Positions 1-43,800 of a DNA stretch of 64,000 nt are shown piece after piece. Source of the DNA: Lutjanus erythropterus (taxonomy: Eukaryota; Chordata; Actinopteri; Lutjaniformes; Lutjanidae); assembly GCA_020091685.1 (NCBI GenBank), contig CM034591.1:29058555-29122554 (forward strand), given 5' to 3'. The translations under genes were made by a program, and so were the position numbers. Under the pieces are notes generated by a model. The model was not told the origin of the DNA, ran no database searches, and saw nothing but the letters and a program-made list of their open reading frames with translations. Each line of letters begins with the position of its first letter. Position 1 is the stretch's first letter.

Positions 1-653
1 ATACCTGAACAGAGAGAGAGAAATCTACACACCAAACAGGAGTGATGCAGCAGTGATTTGTGTGATGTTTAAGCTCCAGGCTTCTCCTTTCCTCTTATTT
101 TTCAGAAGATTTGCGATGTGCAGCATGAATTCTATATCTTATCTACACTCTATTTATTTATAGATGTATACTTTTTTAAAAGATTGATATTTTTGATTGG
201 TGCGGATCTGTACACTGACGTCTGTAACGTTTAGTAAGCCTGCTTTGTCATGTAGTTGATGTATGATGAATTATGGGTATTTAAGCTGGTGACTCTTTAT
301 ATATACAGAAAAAGTCTGAGGAAGAGCCTGCAGCTTGAAATGCCACACAAAAAAGCTTTAAAGTGTACGGATTTCTCATTCTCTATTTAGAAGGAGTAGA
401 TACCTTTTAAAGGATTTTAATTTGGAAATTATACTTTTTTATTAAGAAAAAAACATATCAGACATACATTATTGTTCCACGTAGACTATTTATATCTATC
501 TTATCCATGTCTTGAGGGGATCTTTGAAATGATAAGATTCTCCTGCCTTGGATACGATATCTCTCAGCTGATCTCCTGTTTACTCTCCTGTTTACTTGTT
601 TTCAGATTAAATTGTGTGTAACCATGCTAATGTGTTTGTTTGGTTTGTTTCAG
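1..653 (+). other. galnt2: 3' part of galnt2 intron 1
   Basis: AT-rich sequence ending in TTTGTTTCAG before exon 2. I see no gene, RNA or recognisable repeat in it. The gene start lies at an unknown distance upstream. Confidence 0.7.
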
Positions 654-31904
<31,251 letters not shown>

Positions 31905-33137
31905 GGGGCGCTACAGACCCTGGGAAGAGTTGAATATCCGATAGAGACACCAACAGACTCTGAGACCCAGATGACAAGATGGAAACAGACTCGAGGAGAA
32001 AGACTAAACTTGATGGATTAACGGATCCCTCTCGCTCCTCCTCCTCCTCCTCAGAGGTGCTGCCAGTCATGTCTATACACCTCTCCCCCACCTCACCCCT
32101 CCTCAGATAAACAAAGAGCCACACCCAGTGGGGGAGGGGCTTGTAGACCATGATGGAGTAAACAGGTGATGATCATGATGAGGATAGAAGCGATGAAGAG
32201 GCTTTCCATCCAAACTACATACCTCAGTGTTTTTTCATTGATGGTTCCAGATGCAGGTGGCACGTGAATTCTTTCTGTTCTTTTACTTTCTTTAATGCTG
32301 GTGAAAATAGAACTCTTTGACATTTTTACTTTGTAATTATTTTATTTTCCTATTAATATTTTTTATTTCTTGCTGTTAATTCTCCATGGAGGTTCGCAGG
32401 AGCTTATTTTCGTTCTTGAAAGAATCGGACGTTGGTGTTGTTGCTCCCCTCCAGCACTCTCTCTTTGTTTTTTACCACACAGAACTTGTGGTTTTCAGTA
32501 AACTTTGGGTGTAGGGTGATGTGAAGGGAGGAAATGGACTCAATTCCTTGAGCTTTTCCTCTCATTTTGCTCTCTTTGGTTTACAGGATTGACAGAGAAA
32601 AGAGAGGCAGGGTGGAGAAAAGAAAGCTGTCTCTTATGCTTTGTTTTCTATACATTTTTTTTTCTTACAGATTGTGTCTTGGGGGAGGGGAAGGGGGTTC
32701 AGGGAGGGGCTTCTTTACTTTGGATGGGTCCTAAATAACACCAGTTTGGCTGGGAGTGCAGTTCCTGAAACCAGGAAGTGTCTTGAAGCCCACCCTCAGG
32801 ATTTACCGTTTGTCTTCAGGCTGTGGCACTGGCTGCTGCAGCACCTTCACTTCTACACCTTTATGTCACTAAAGAAACAATACAAAGAAAAAAACAAATC
32901 TCTTATCCTTCATTTGTTGTCGACTTTTGTCAAAAAAAAAGGAACCAAATTTCAAATGGATGTTTTATGTTTCAGGAGGAGTGATTAAAATAATTTTTCT
33001 TCACCTGCTCTCGCTGCTCGCCATAGTGCGGCTCAGTTTATACATCTTCTTTTGCTGCACAGATCATTTCCTCTGCCAGTGTCTATATTGACAATGTTGG
33101 AAGGTCACCGTCTTATAATAACACACAAACTGGATTT

Positions 33138-33875
33138 AAAAGGATGGTTTGGGTTATTTGAAGTGAATTTGTATGAGGTGTAGTTATTGATAGTCAATGT
33201 ATTGCCTATAGTAGACAGCGGTGAACATGCCCCTAGTTTGAAAAAGCAGAGAGGAGCACCAGCATGGAGGTAAACAGTGTACTGCTGTGGACAGGGTCAG
33301 CAGCAAAATATATTTTAGCTACCTAAAAGAATCATCATCACTTTAAATAAACACTACATTTAGAATATTTCCACTGCTTTACCTTGCTGTTACCCTTTTC
33401 TGACAGGAAACTGTGCTTATATGAGCAAAATATCACTCTCTCCAAAAAAAACTGACTCCTATGGTACTTCTGCAGGGTAAAATTACTGATTTTGTCAGAG
33501 TTCCTGGCCTCGATTGGTTAGTTTGTTTGTGTTATTGTGTGACTTTTGTGTTTTAAAAGGTTAGTTCAGATTCAATAAAGTCACAAAATAACCCAAACAA
33601 ACCAACAGATTGAGGCAGTGTCAGAGCAGCACCTCCTGTGTTCTGCAAGGTAAAATTACTGGAATTACAAAAGGAGTCTGGTTGAGCAAGTGAGAGCAAC
33701 ATTTAGCTTATTTAACAATAGATTCCCAACAGATGGCTGATGGCAAGGTGCATATTTTCCAAATACAGTGTACACTTAAACTGTAAAAGATTTTTTTTCC
33801 CCACTGTAGGTATTACACTGACTCTGGGTAAGTACCTTATACAGCCTCACTTCAAATAACCCAAACTATCCCTTT
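33138..33875. mobile_element. Long fold-back MITE, family A copy 3
   Basis: Left end AAAAGGATGGTTTGGGTTAT; right end ACTTCAAATAACCCAAACTA followed by TCCCTTT. Internal motifs such as GATTGAGGCAGTGTCAGAGC near 33608 match copies 1 and 2. It lies 1.2 kb past the galnt2 stop, so it may be transcribed in the 3' UTR. Confidence 0.75.
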
Positions 33876-36800
33876 GATGTTGTAGCTTTCTTGCTAGAGC
33901 TAACAGATGTTGGCTGCTGAAGGGTCATATTTCACAGATCCACTAACACAGACATGATTTAGATGTTTGTTTGTACACTTTCAACACACCCCTGCCTGCT
34001 CTTGCACAGCAAAAGACGGAAACACCAGTGTTCATATGTGGCAATCAAGTAAAACCTTGTTTATTCCAGGCTGAGAGCAGATGTCTTATAAACATAAAAG
34101 ACTTATTTGTTGTCAAACTGTATGAAATGTGCATGCACATGTGTCCTGAAAAGCTGCATGTATCACCAACACGCTCCCACAGTTCCACTCAGTCAGTAGT
34201 GTTTTCCATTCCAGCATATATTTTTTGTCTCTTCAGTGTGCCTGTCAGATTAGCCATCTGTTCAGAAGTATGAAACTGCAGTAAACAAGGTTTTACAGTT
34301 TGTCCTCACTGGCTTTCTGCTGCAGGTGTGCAGATTTTTCTGATTGCACACGTGGGACTCCTCAGTTTCTGCTGATATGATACACAAATCAGACTACTTT
34401 TACTATTTAACTCTTAAAATGATATTTTAGTGCCACGTCTTCATTTTTTTATTACCTGATAGTGTTACTGATACCATTTACAGCCCACATGTCTGTTTGT
34501 TGTGTATCTTTGGTGACACTAGTCTCTCCTGGGTTTCATCTGAACTGCTCTGATCCTCTGTGCTGTTAGTCATTGCTGAGTAATGATGGTGCAGTTTGGG
34601 GAAATTGGTTTTAATTCAATTTTGGAGGGACTCATCACTTGGCAGCTTCAAGGCAACTATATTAACACAAAACATCTTAGAACAGACATACTGCACAACA
34701 GAGATGGCCTACGAAATCACATTTCAGAGTTTATTCTAGAGCGAAGCTGCAGCCTCAAGTGTTCAATGTCAAATGTCCTCTCTGTTTCTCACACATACAT
34801 TCACAGCCTTACTGGTAAAAGCTCCGTAGTTTTGTTTTTAAACTGACAAAGACAGCTGGTCATGTTTGCCGTGTTGTCTGACACTTCTCCATCCTGAGTC
34901 TTTTCCACTGCTTTTCTTTGTTTTCTACTGTTTTGTTCCTTGCACCTGACATTTGCCTTGTCTTACACATTCATCCGACTGTAAAGCAGAGTGAGTGGAG
35001 AGGAGAAAGGTTAGCTGGTTGGAAAAAAAAAAAGCCTATCCTGTGACTTGATAGGTTGCTGCATTGTGCTGCGAGGCACACAGAGGACCCATGGGTACGA
35101 GGCCAGACCTAAAGGGCGAGCCTAGATGTGAGGAAAGTTTCGTGTTGCCATGGTGACCAGACTTAAGGGCCTAAATCTGATTTAGTTTCTCAGTTAGATT
35201 TCATACTAATCACGAGGTGGATTTTATATAGATTCTGGAAAAGGGTTTTCTTTTACTTTTCTGTTTGGAAACTATAATGACTGCCTGCCAGACTCCGTTA
35301 ACATATTACTGTTAATGGAGTAACCATTAAAAACATCTACTCTTTCTGAGAGATTGATGATTTCTTATGACTCATAAACAGACGTTTGCTCACTATCAGC
35401 AACCTGCGGCTTTAATTTTAACTCTATATAAAGTATATTAGAAAAGAAGCCGTGTGGCCAAAACAAAAACAGATGTTCCACACCAGCATGGAAATTTCAA
35501 AGATCATGCTAGGTGTGGTACTGTTGTCAGAGAGGCCAGTTTGTCAACTTTACATACTTCTCCTTTAATTGGTTCTTGAAATCTTTTTCGTATGTATGAT
35601 TGGAGTTTGTCAGGTATTGATCTGATAGTGGGGATAGTTTGGTATCTTTGGTAACTGTGCAACATGAGCACTGCAACTAGTATTAACGTTTATGGGATGG
35701 GTGAAAACCTCGGTCTAGGAGGTCAAAGTATCTGGCCCTTTGTTCTGGTCAATGAGGGTAATATGATTATGTTTTTAGTGGTGTATAGCACCCTCTATTG
35801 TCACACCTCTTGTGGGTAACAAGTAGGAAAGATAAAGGGACTCAAGTTTCATACACTTGTGATGCACAATGCAACACCGCAGAGCTTCAGACTTTTTTTC
35901 TTAATTACATTTTCTCTCTCTTTTGGTTCTCTCTTTTGTTATTAAACCGCTGATTCAGCACTACTAAAACAGCCAGGCAGTGGAAACTGAACAGACACGA
36001 GAACCAAACTGCACACACCTGAGTGACCATGGCAACACTGTCTGCTCCAACAGTTCACATTACGTTGTTTGAAGCCTTTTCTTTTTAAAACTAGTCTTAT
36101 TCTCGTGAAGATGAAAAGATTGCTATTTTATTTTTTATTCTTTTTATGTTCTACACAGAGGAAATGACTGTAATAATTAAGTAGTCCAGCGCCTCATTTT
36201 GATTGGATGATTAAATGTTTACATCTTTAGCACAATGTGCCAAAGTTTCCTTCCTGTTTTCTCTGTATGACGAAGAATGAGAAGCGGCAAAAGTGTTTGG
36301 AAATGCAGAACGAGTCGCAGAGAACTCACATATGCACCTTTGCCTACAGTTTGTTGTGTATCTCATTGTTCTTCCCAGTCTCAGTTCAACCTGTAGGACA
36401 CGCAGCGGGGAGGATGGCTCTTAGCTGCTCATCTGGTGTCATGCTTATTTAATTTCTTTGTATTTGACTGCAAAATGTCCACTGAGGCAGAATCAACTCT
36501 GTGTGAGTGTGTTACACTTTGGAATTGGGTGCTATAATGCAAAGTAGTAAAGTAACAAATTACTGTATGCACCTCGTGGACTGTGCAGAATATGGTTATT
36601 TTGGGGCCGTATGTTTTTACTCTGTAGCCATATTGGCTCTGACCCATAATGCCACAGGTGTGCCCTTAACTATATGCTGGTCATGTGACCTGTTACACTC
36701 AACATCAAAACCGTACATAAAGAGCACTTCATTTTATAACAAAACATTATTTTAAGGCCGTATATTTTAATTTTCTTTTAATCAAAATGATGTTTTTTTT

Positions 36801-38181
36801 CATCAGCTTGAATGGCTGTATGAACTGAAACATTCAAAAATCTATGACGTAAAAATATGAAATAAACATTCAATAAACATGTCTCTCAGATAATGGCAAT
36901 ATTCACATTTGAGATGATGAAATCAGAATTTGGCCAGTTTTTCTTAAAAAATAACTCAAGACAATTAATTGATTAATTTCTGCATTAGAATTTTTTAAAA
37001 CACTGGACGTATTTTATATATTTTGTTCACCTGTGTATCCCATTTGTTTCCAGTAATGATTAAACACAGAGAAGTCTGAAATTTATTCAAGGTAATAGTG
37101 CCTTTAATACTAGCCGCTAGTTGCTGTAACTTCTGGGAAAACACTGAAGAAGGAAGTTGGTTAACATGACTAAACATAATGTGAATAAAACCTTTATACA
37201 TTAACTCACCTGTGAACATGATGTCATGTCAGATTGATTTTCATCAGAAATGGTGAAAACAAATCCTGTGAACCAACGTTGCTTCACAACATCGTCAAAC
37301 TGTCCTTTTTTACTGTTCTAACATGAAATAAATTACATAGTTTGCTTTTGATAGTTCACAACTAATTGATTAATTGAATAATCATCACAGCTCTACTTTG
37401 GACACCAGAAGAGGAAGAACATCGTCAGCCTCGCAGAGAGGCATCTTGATTAGCATTTAACAGGGGTCTATAAATGTAAAACACCAGTAAGTGAACAAGA
37501 GCGTCCTCCCCGCTGAGTCGGCAGGACTTCATCCATACTCACTTTGTGTTTGGAGGGGAACAATCAATGGGTTTATTTGATGGAGTTTCACAAGAGAGAA
37601 GGTGTAAAGGTTGAGCTTTGTGTTCCCTTAAACAGGGCAAAGAGTTCTGTCACGATTTGTTCTTACAAGAGAGACATCTTTCCCCTTCAGACCACCTCAA
37701 ATCCTCTCTTGGGATTAACAGAAGAAGAGCCCTCTCTGATGTGTGAAAAGCCCCACTGAGACATCCAGCTCAGGACTGCTTAAGCTTCTCCATCTTTTTG
37801 CTACGAGCGACAATAGCAGTGTGTGTGAGTCAGGACAGAAGAGGGACTTAACATGAGCAGAAGAAACTCTGCTGTACAAGTCTCATCAACACTGACGACT
37901 GATAACAGATGAACCAATAGGGAGGGACATGAACTAACGGGGTAATAATGTGGCTTCATTGAATGACAGTGGTGGGTGATCTGGCACGAGGGGTCACACA
38001 TGTAAAAGTGTATATTTTTGTATATACCAACATCAGTGTGTGTACAGTATGTACATATATACACAGTGTACTCAGCCGCGGTTCCTAGTTTTGTTGTCAG
38101 ACTGTACAGCGCTTCTAACTGTTCCCTGTTTTATAGATACTGCAGAAATTCAACTTTGAATGAGGAGAAATGATTAACTTA

Positions 38182-38187
38182 AATAAA
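38182..38187 (+). terminator. galnt2: Candidate polyadenylation signal for galnt2 (long 3' UTR)
   Basis: AATAAA in an AT-rich context with a T/G-rich stretch 30-50 bases on. AATAAA also occurs at 36861 and 36872, and an ATTAAA near 32984. Sequence alone cannot say which is used. Confidence 0.25.
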
Positions 38188-39920
38188 TGCATTTATATAT
38201 ATAAACTAATCAGTGTGGAGTATTTTGGTCTGCTTCAAGCTCACAACAGACACACAAGCACCGACACAAACATGTCCGGATGTGGAGTCTATTGATTGTT
38301 TCTGTTGTTGCAGTTTTCACGGTTATGCAACTATAGATTTGGATCAGGACGGACAATGTGGGAGCTAAATATGAGTTTTACATGTATTCTGAAACTTAAA
38401 GGGACAGTTCACCCCCAAATCAAGAATACCTATTTCTCTTCAGTGAGATGAGCCTGATTTGTCATTAATTGGGTGATTGAAAATTAAATGGTGGAAACTG
38501 AAAAATATTCAATTATTAACCATTATTTAATTTCACTTAAGTTTACTCAGAAATTTTTTAAATACATTTTTTTAGGGTTGCTAAAAGTCTTTCTAAAACT
38601 TAATTAAACATTATTTGGTATAATTTTCTCAAAAATTACCATAACTCAAAAATCTATTGAAGTAATTCTGAGTTTTCTCATCCCTCTTGTTTTTACAGTG
38701 CAGAGACCTGTCTCAACATAAACGAAACCCCAAATTTCAGAACAACGCAGATGTTTCCTCCAGCAAAGATGGGTTACTGGGGCAAAAGCAATATGGTTAA
38801 TGTAGTGACATATTTATAATGCATAAACATATTTACACACACTATGTACATTTTGTGGACAGACAGTTGGGTTAGGGCTGGTAGCTGGTACAAAAGCTGG
38901 AGGAGACAGAAATGGTTCTGTACTGAATCATTTTGCTCATCATTCCTCAACATGAAAAACAAAAATATGTGGACACCATCACATGGGATTGTTGAACATC
39001 TCTTTCACAATAATGCCCAGGCACTGATGTCGGACTATAAGCTCCGGCTCACAGTTCAGTGTTCCAGTTCAGAAGGGTTGAGGTCAGGACTCTGTGCAGG
39101 CCAGACAAAATCTTTAAACTCAGAAAACCATTTCTTTATGGAGCCTGCTTTGTCCATTTTGAAACAGGAGAGGATCTGCCCCACTAGTTCTCTGAACTAT
39201 TCTTGTATGCTGCAGCAGCAGCCTTTCGCTACCACTGTGCTATAAGACTGGCCTTATAAGTGGTTTATAAATGGTTTATAATTACATTCTTTATCAGGTT
39301 ATAAACTATAAATGATTAAAAAGCTGTTAAAACAATATTAGATAAAAAGGGAAACAGTGACCTGTTGTTTGACAAATAGTGAGCCCACATTTATCGGCAC
39401 TGTAAAGCCTCAGATGTCATTGCTTACTTTGTCTTCTCCATCAGCAGCATTTACACTGGTCAGATTCATCATTTGTTAATATGTAACTTGCATTTAACCA
39501 GAGGCAGCATACCGTAAGAGTCAAAAAATAATAGCTAAATTAACATATCAAATGACCAAATTTGGCATCTTTACCTACACATTATCACATGGCTTTGTCT
39601 TTGTCATCAATTACAGAATTCTTCTATTTCTGTATACATTATAAATACTAACATCAAGTTTAATTACAAATACTGTTTTTATCAACTTGTTATTAACACT
39701 AACTTTAAATAAGTACTTTTGTCACAAATATTGCAAGAAAATGAACTCACTAGGCAATCTTGTCCCACTTATGCATCTAAGCGTTAAGAATTTCTTTTTG
39801 CATACTGGAGACTGGAACTCAATTTACAATTTGTGTGTGGTCATGTGATGTAGTGTTTGTACCATTTGTGAAACATGGCCCCTCTAAAAAAAAAACAAGT
39901 AATTGCATGTCAGTGTCATC

Positions 39921-40081
39921 TTCTGTCCAGCAGGGGGCGGTGAGAGCCACACCGGACACACAGAGGACCGGCGAAGAAGAAGAAGGAGCAGCTCAGACGA
40001 GAAGCTGATTAGTGCGCTCAGTGGACAGACACAGGTGGTGGTCCGTGGTATCTGACCAAGGAACCGTGAGCAGAACAAATC
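39921..40081 (+). promoter_or_regulatory. smyd2: smyd2 promoter and 5' UTR
   Basis: GC-richer than the surroundings, without a clear TATA box. It holds CCAGCAGGGGGCGGTG at 39928-39943, a good fit to the CTCF core (or to a GC-box context), followed by a GAAGAAGAAG purine run and then ACAAATC before the ATG. The transcription start is not resolvable from sequence. Confidence 0.5.
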
Positions 40082-41623
40082 ATGAAGAACGAAGGTATAG
40101 AGGGCACGGAGCGGTTCCAGAGCCCGGGCAAAGGCAGAGGCCTGCGGGCGGTGAGGCACTTCGCGGTGGGGGAGCTGGTGTTCGCCTGCCCTGCCTACTC
40201 CTACGTGTTGACAGTGAATGAGAGAGGAGCGCACTGTGAGCACTGCTTCACCAGGTAACATCTTACCTCTTTGAAACAACTGGAAAAAAAAACACCTTAC
40301 AGTTAGGCACAGCCCGGTGTTTGTTTTTGTTGTTGTTGTTGTTGTTGTTAGCCTAGCTTCAAATAGAACAGAGCTAGTATTTGTCCAGTTCAACGCTGGC
40401 TAACCCCGGTACCTAGCTAGGTTAGCTTGTGAACCTCTGGACACTAACCGAGCTGCTGCAGAATTAAATGGGTCAGCGCGGTGAGGCAGCTCACCTGACT
40501 GTCACTGCAGAGTCAGGACAGTCTAAAATAGTTAACATTTACCTACAACAGGCTTTCCTACAGTCCAAATGAGCCTGCATTGATACACTAGTACATGGTC
40601 TTAAATAGGCTACTGATACAGAGGAAGTTATACTCAGTTAAAGGGGCACTATATTGATTTCAGCCTTTTCTTCATAACTTATTGTGACATTTCTGCTTAC
40701 ACCATTACACGTGAGTCCTCTCTGTGAAAGGTTGTCAAAAGTCTTAATACCAAAATACTTTTTCAATACCACACACTTAAAAAAAAGACAGCTATAAAAC
40801 TGACAACTCTACTATCTGTTCCTCCAACTCCTACATCCACCTTTATACACACAGAAGTCAAGCAGTAGAGAAAAAACTGCAGCTTTCATGATATCAGAGG
40901 CTGTCTTTATTATTTTAAGGGTTAAAGTTGGGTTTGAAGTGCTCATTCAAGATGGATGATAAAATTCTGGTATGGTAACTCTACTGCAGCATATGGTAAG
41001 AAAGATAATTTAGCAATTATTTTGACAGATATTTTGGTTGCAACATGATTTATGATTAGTGGGAATGATCATTTTTGCATCAGACTTGTAATTTTATCTG
41101 ACAAAAATATTAAAATCATCATGGTGGGGTTTGTCGGGGTCTGTACCCCACTACAGCAGTACAGTGCAGTACTTACGTCAATTTTACCTTAAAATTGCCC
41201 CTTCCGCTATTTGGATATTGCACTCGGTCATATTGCAGTTTCAGTAATATTTCAACTCATTGTGTAGCCCTAGTTTAATGTTTTTGTGAATTATTATTAG
41301 AAGACACTTATAACATGATCATGATTTCTTTGTCAGTAGTTTTCAGCCCATGCTTGCACCAGCAACTGTGTAGGATGTGAAGTGGTTAGAAATGTCCGCC
41401 TACTATATTCAGATAGTATTGACATGTGTAGGCATGTGTAGGCATACTCTGTCAAAAACATACAAAAAAGTTCAACTGCAGTGCACTGGTCCTTTCGAGG
41501 TTTGGGCCTCTAGCTCGCATACTTGTCTTGCTAAAATCTGATGCACAAAGACACTCTTTATGAGACAATTTAGATTTAAATTAATTCTCTTGTCTTCCTC
41601 TCACACACACTCACCCACTCACT

Positions 41624-41679
<56 letters not shown>

Positions 41680-42102
41680 CCTACCCAAGCTGCCATTAGA
41701 GCAGTAAAAGGTTAGGGTGCTAAATATAGTTGTCCATGTGTCCCAAGGGAGGAGGAACCAAGAGATGAGAAGGCCAGGGGTGCATGTGTGCTTTGAGGAG
41801 GGTGGACATGATGTGTCGCCTGTGGTTTACATAATGTCCTTTTTTTTTTGAAAAAGTGGACTGGAAATAAGGGCCCAGCTGATGCTTGATTCTTGGGGCT
41901 GATGCCAGTAACAATATTAGGGAGTAAAAGATTCCAATATCGATATAGTATGTGTTGTATGTGTAGTATGTGATATTGTGTATTTATATCGATAAATACA
42001 AATGCAGATCCCGCTGTCCTGATTGAATTTTTTTTTACATTTGTATTTTCAAAAAAATCCTCAAATTGATTAATCAAAATAGTTGTAGATTAATTTAATA
42101 TG

Positions 42103-42135
<33 letters not shown>

Positions 42136-43714
42136 TTTATTGATCCTTCCTAATACGCACCCCTCTTTGCTCTGTTCTCCAATGTCAGTTGAGCAAGCTT
42201 TGTACCTTGCTGAACGTTATTTAGATGTGTGCTTGGCTCGTCCATGTGGAAAAGAAAACCAAATGTTGAGGATGATTAAAAGACATTGCTGGAAGACCTG
42301 TAAAAGCGACATATATTCACATCTTAGGTTAGCTAATGTTAGTAAAATGCTAGCCAACTAATTAATTAATCTACATCAGTTATTAGGTATCTAGTTGGCT
42401 AGTGTTTTGCTCATATTAGCTACTTAGTTGGCTAGTGTTTTGTAAACACTAACTTACAGGAAAAGTAGAATGCTGACGGTGGCACTAAGCTTGATCAACT
42501 GTTATTAAAGCACAGCGCTAAAAGGGGTGGGACCTAGGAGGGATCAGTTGTTCTCAGCTCTACTTGCCAACGCACAGCCCTAGACCCATTAACATCAGTT
42601 AACCAGTGCATATACCAAGTATCTAAATGTGGTGTGAGAACTAAATGTGGCATGAGAACTATGTAAGTAAAGTTTTAATTTAATCCCATGTCAACCAACT
42701 GAAAAGCATTAGGTAAAGATGTCTCCGCATGTGAACAGGCTCACTGGGTTAATTCATGTAGGCAAATACAGTTGATACCTGCTGACAAAATAACACACCG
42801 GTCAACTTCTCACACCTGTATTCAACTAATGTGTTGTTCTTTGTGTCACTGCAGGAGGGAAGACCTTTTCAAATGTGGCAAATGTAAGCAAGCCTACTAC
42901 TGCAATGTTGACTGTCAGGTAAGAGAGCTTTCTTCTTCCCTTTTGTGCTTTTTGCATCATCGGTTTGTAGCTTCTGTGTGAGCGTGTGTGCCAGTTTCCA
43001 TAAATAACTAAAAATAACCGACTGTGAATTAATTCTACTGCTGGAAATAGCAGTATTTTTTTATGTTTGTTTTGGTCTTGTCCCTGCTGTCTGTTTTAAT
43101 ATAAAAGGACAACGAAAATGAAAATCGGCAGAGATCAAGCCATTTGATTGTTATTGTGAGTGGCAGGTGATGCTGAAGCCCTTTGTGTGCACCCATACAT
43201 GTTGTGCCTTAAGTTGAGCATTTTATTTCAGCAGTACCACAACAGAGTAAATTAAAGTGATTTGTTTTATTGGCCTTATGACCTACCCTGGGACCTCAGA
43301 CCACACACTGAGAACCACTTCAGCAGCGCTCTGTGCAGGTAGCAGGAGACAGAGAGAGCACGTGCTTGCACTGCTGTTGCTATGACGATTCAGTCTGTCC
43401 TCCCTCTGCCTCTGTCTAGTTTTAGTTTCGTGGCACAAAACACACTTGGTGCTCTGCAGTAAAACTGAGGAGGAGTTTTCTTTTGTGTGTGTGTGAGTGA
43501 GTGACCGGGATGGAAGTGCCTTGACTAATAATTTACATTTAATTTGCTTTGTGATAATAAAATCTTTTATCATCATCCACTATGTTCATTAGTTCTGTCT
43601 CTGTGTTACTCTCCTCTTCTTGCTTTCTGTCTGTGTTTTGACATTACTGTTTCATGTATTGTCCTGTTGAACTGGGATTACTTGCTGTAATAATGGAGGG
43701 TTACTGATTTGTTA

Positions 43715-43800
<86 letters not shown>

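Larger units (their letters stand above)
31905..40081 (+). other. galnt2 3' UTR and galnt2-smyd2 intergenic region
   Basis: Eight kilobases without recognised coding exons. After the galnt2 stop there is a T-rich, poorly conserved stretch that is probably 3' UTR. A fold-back element copy occupies 33138-33875. A segment at about 35265-35560 is repeated in diverged form at about 45860-46150. A solo TTAA-MITE end lies at 38396-38450. Possible polyadenylation signals are noted separately. Several open frames of 60-130 codons have no supporting features. The smyd2 promoter occupies the last 150 bases. Confidence 0.6.
40255..42854 (+). other. smyd2: smyd2 intron 1
   Basis: Contains a (GTT)n run (about 40326-40349, on the + strand as TTG/GTT), a (CA)n tract (41630-41677) and an (ATA)n tract (about 42102-42136). 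No gene or identifiable transposon otherwise. Confidence 0.6.

Noticed and set aside
39884..40393. 169-codon minus-strand frame over the smyd2 start
   Set aside because: Antisense shadow of GC-rich smyd2 exon 1 and its promoter; no recognisable domain, and exon 1 on the + strand is fully supported.
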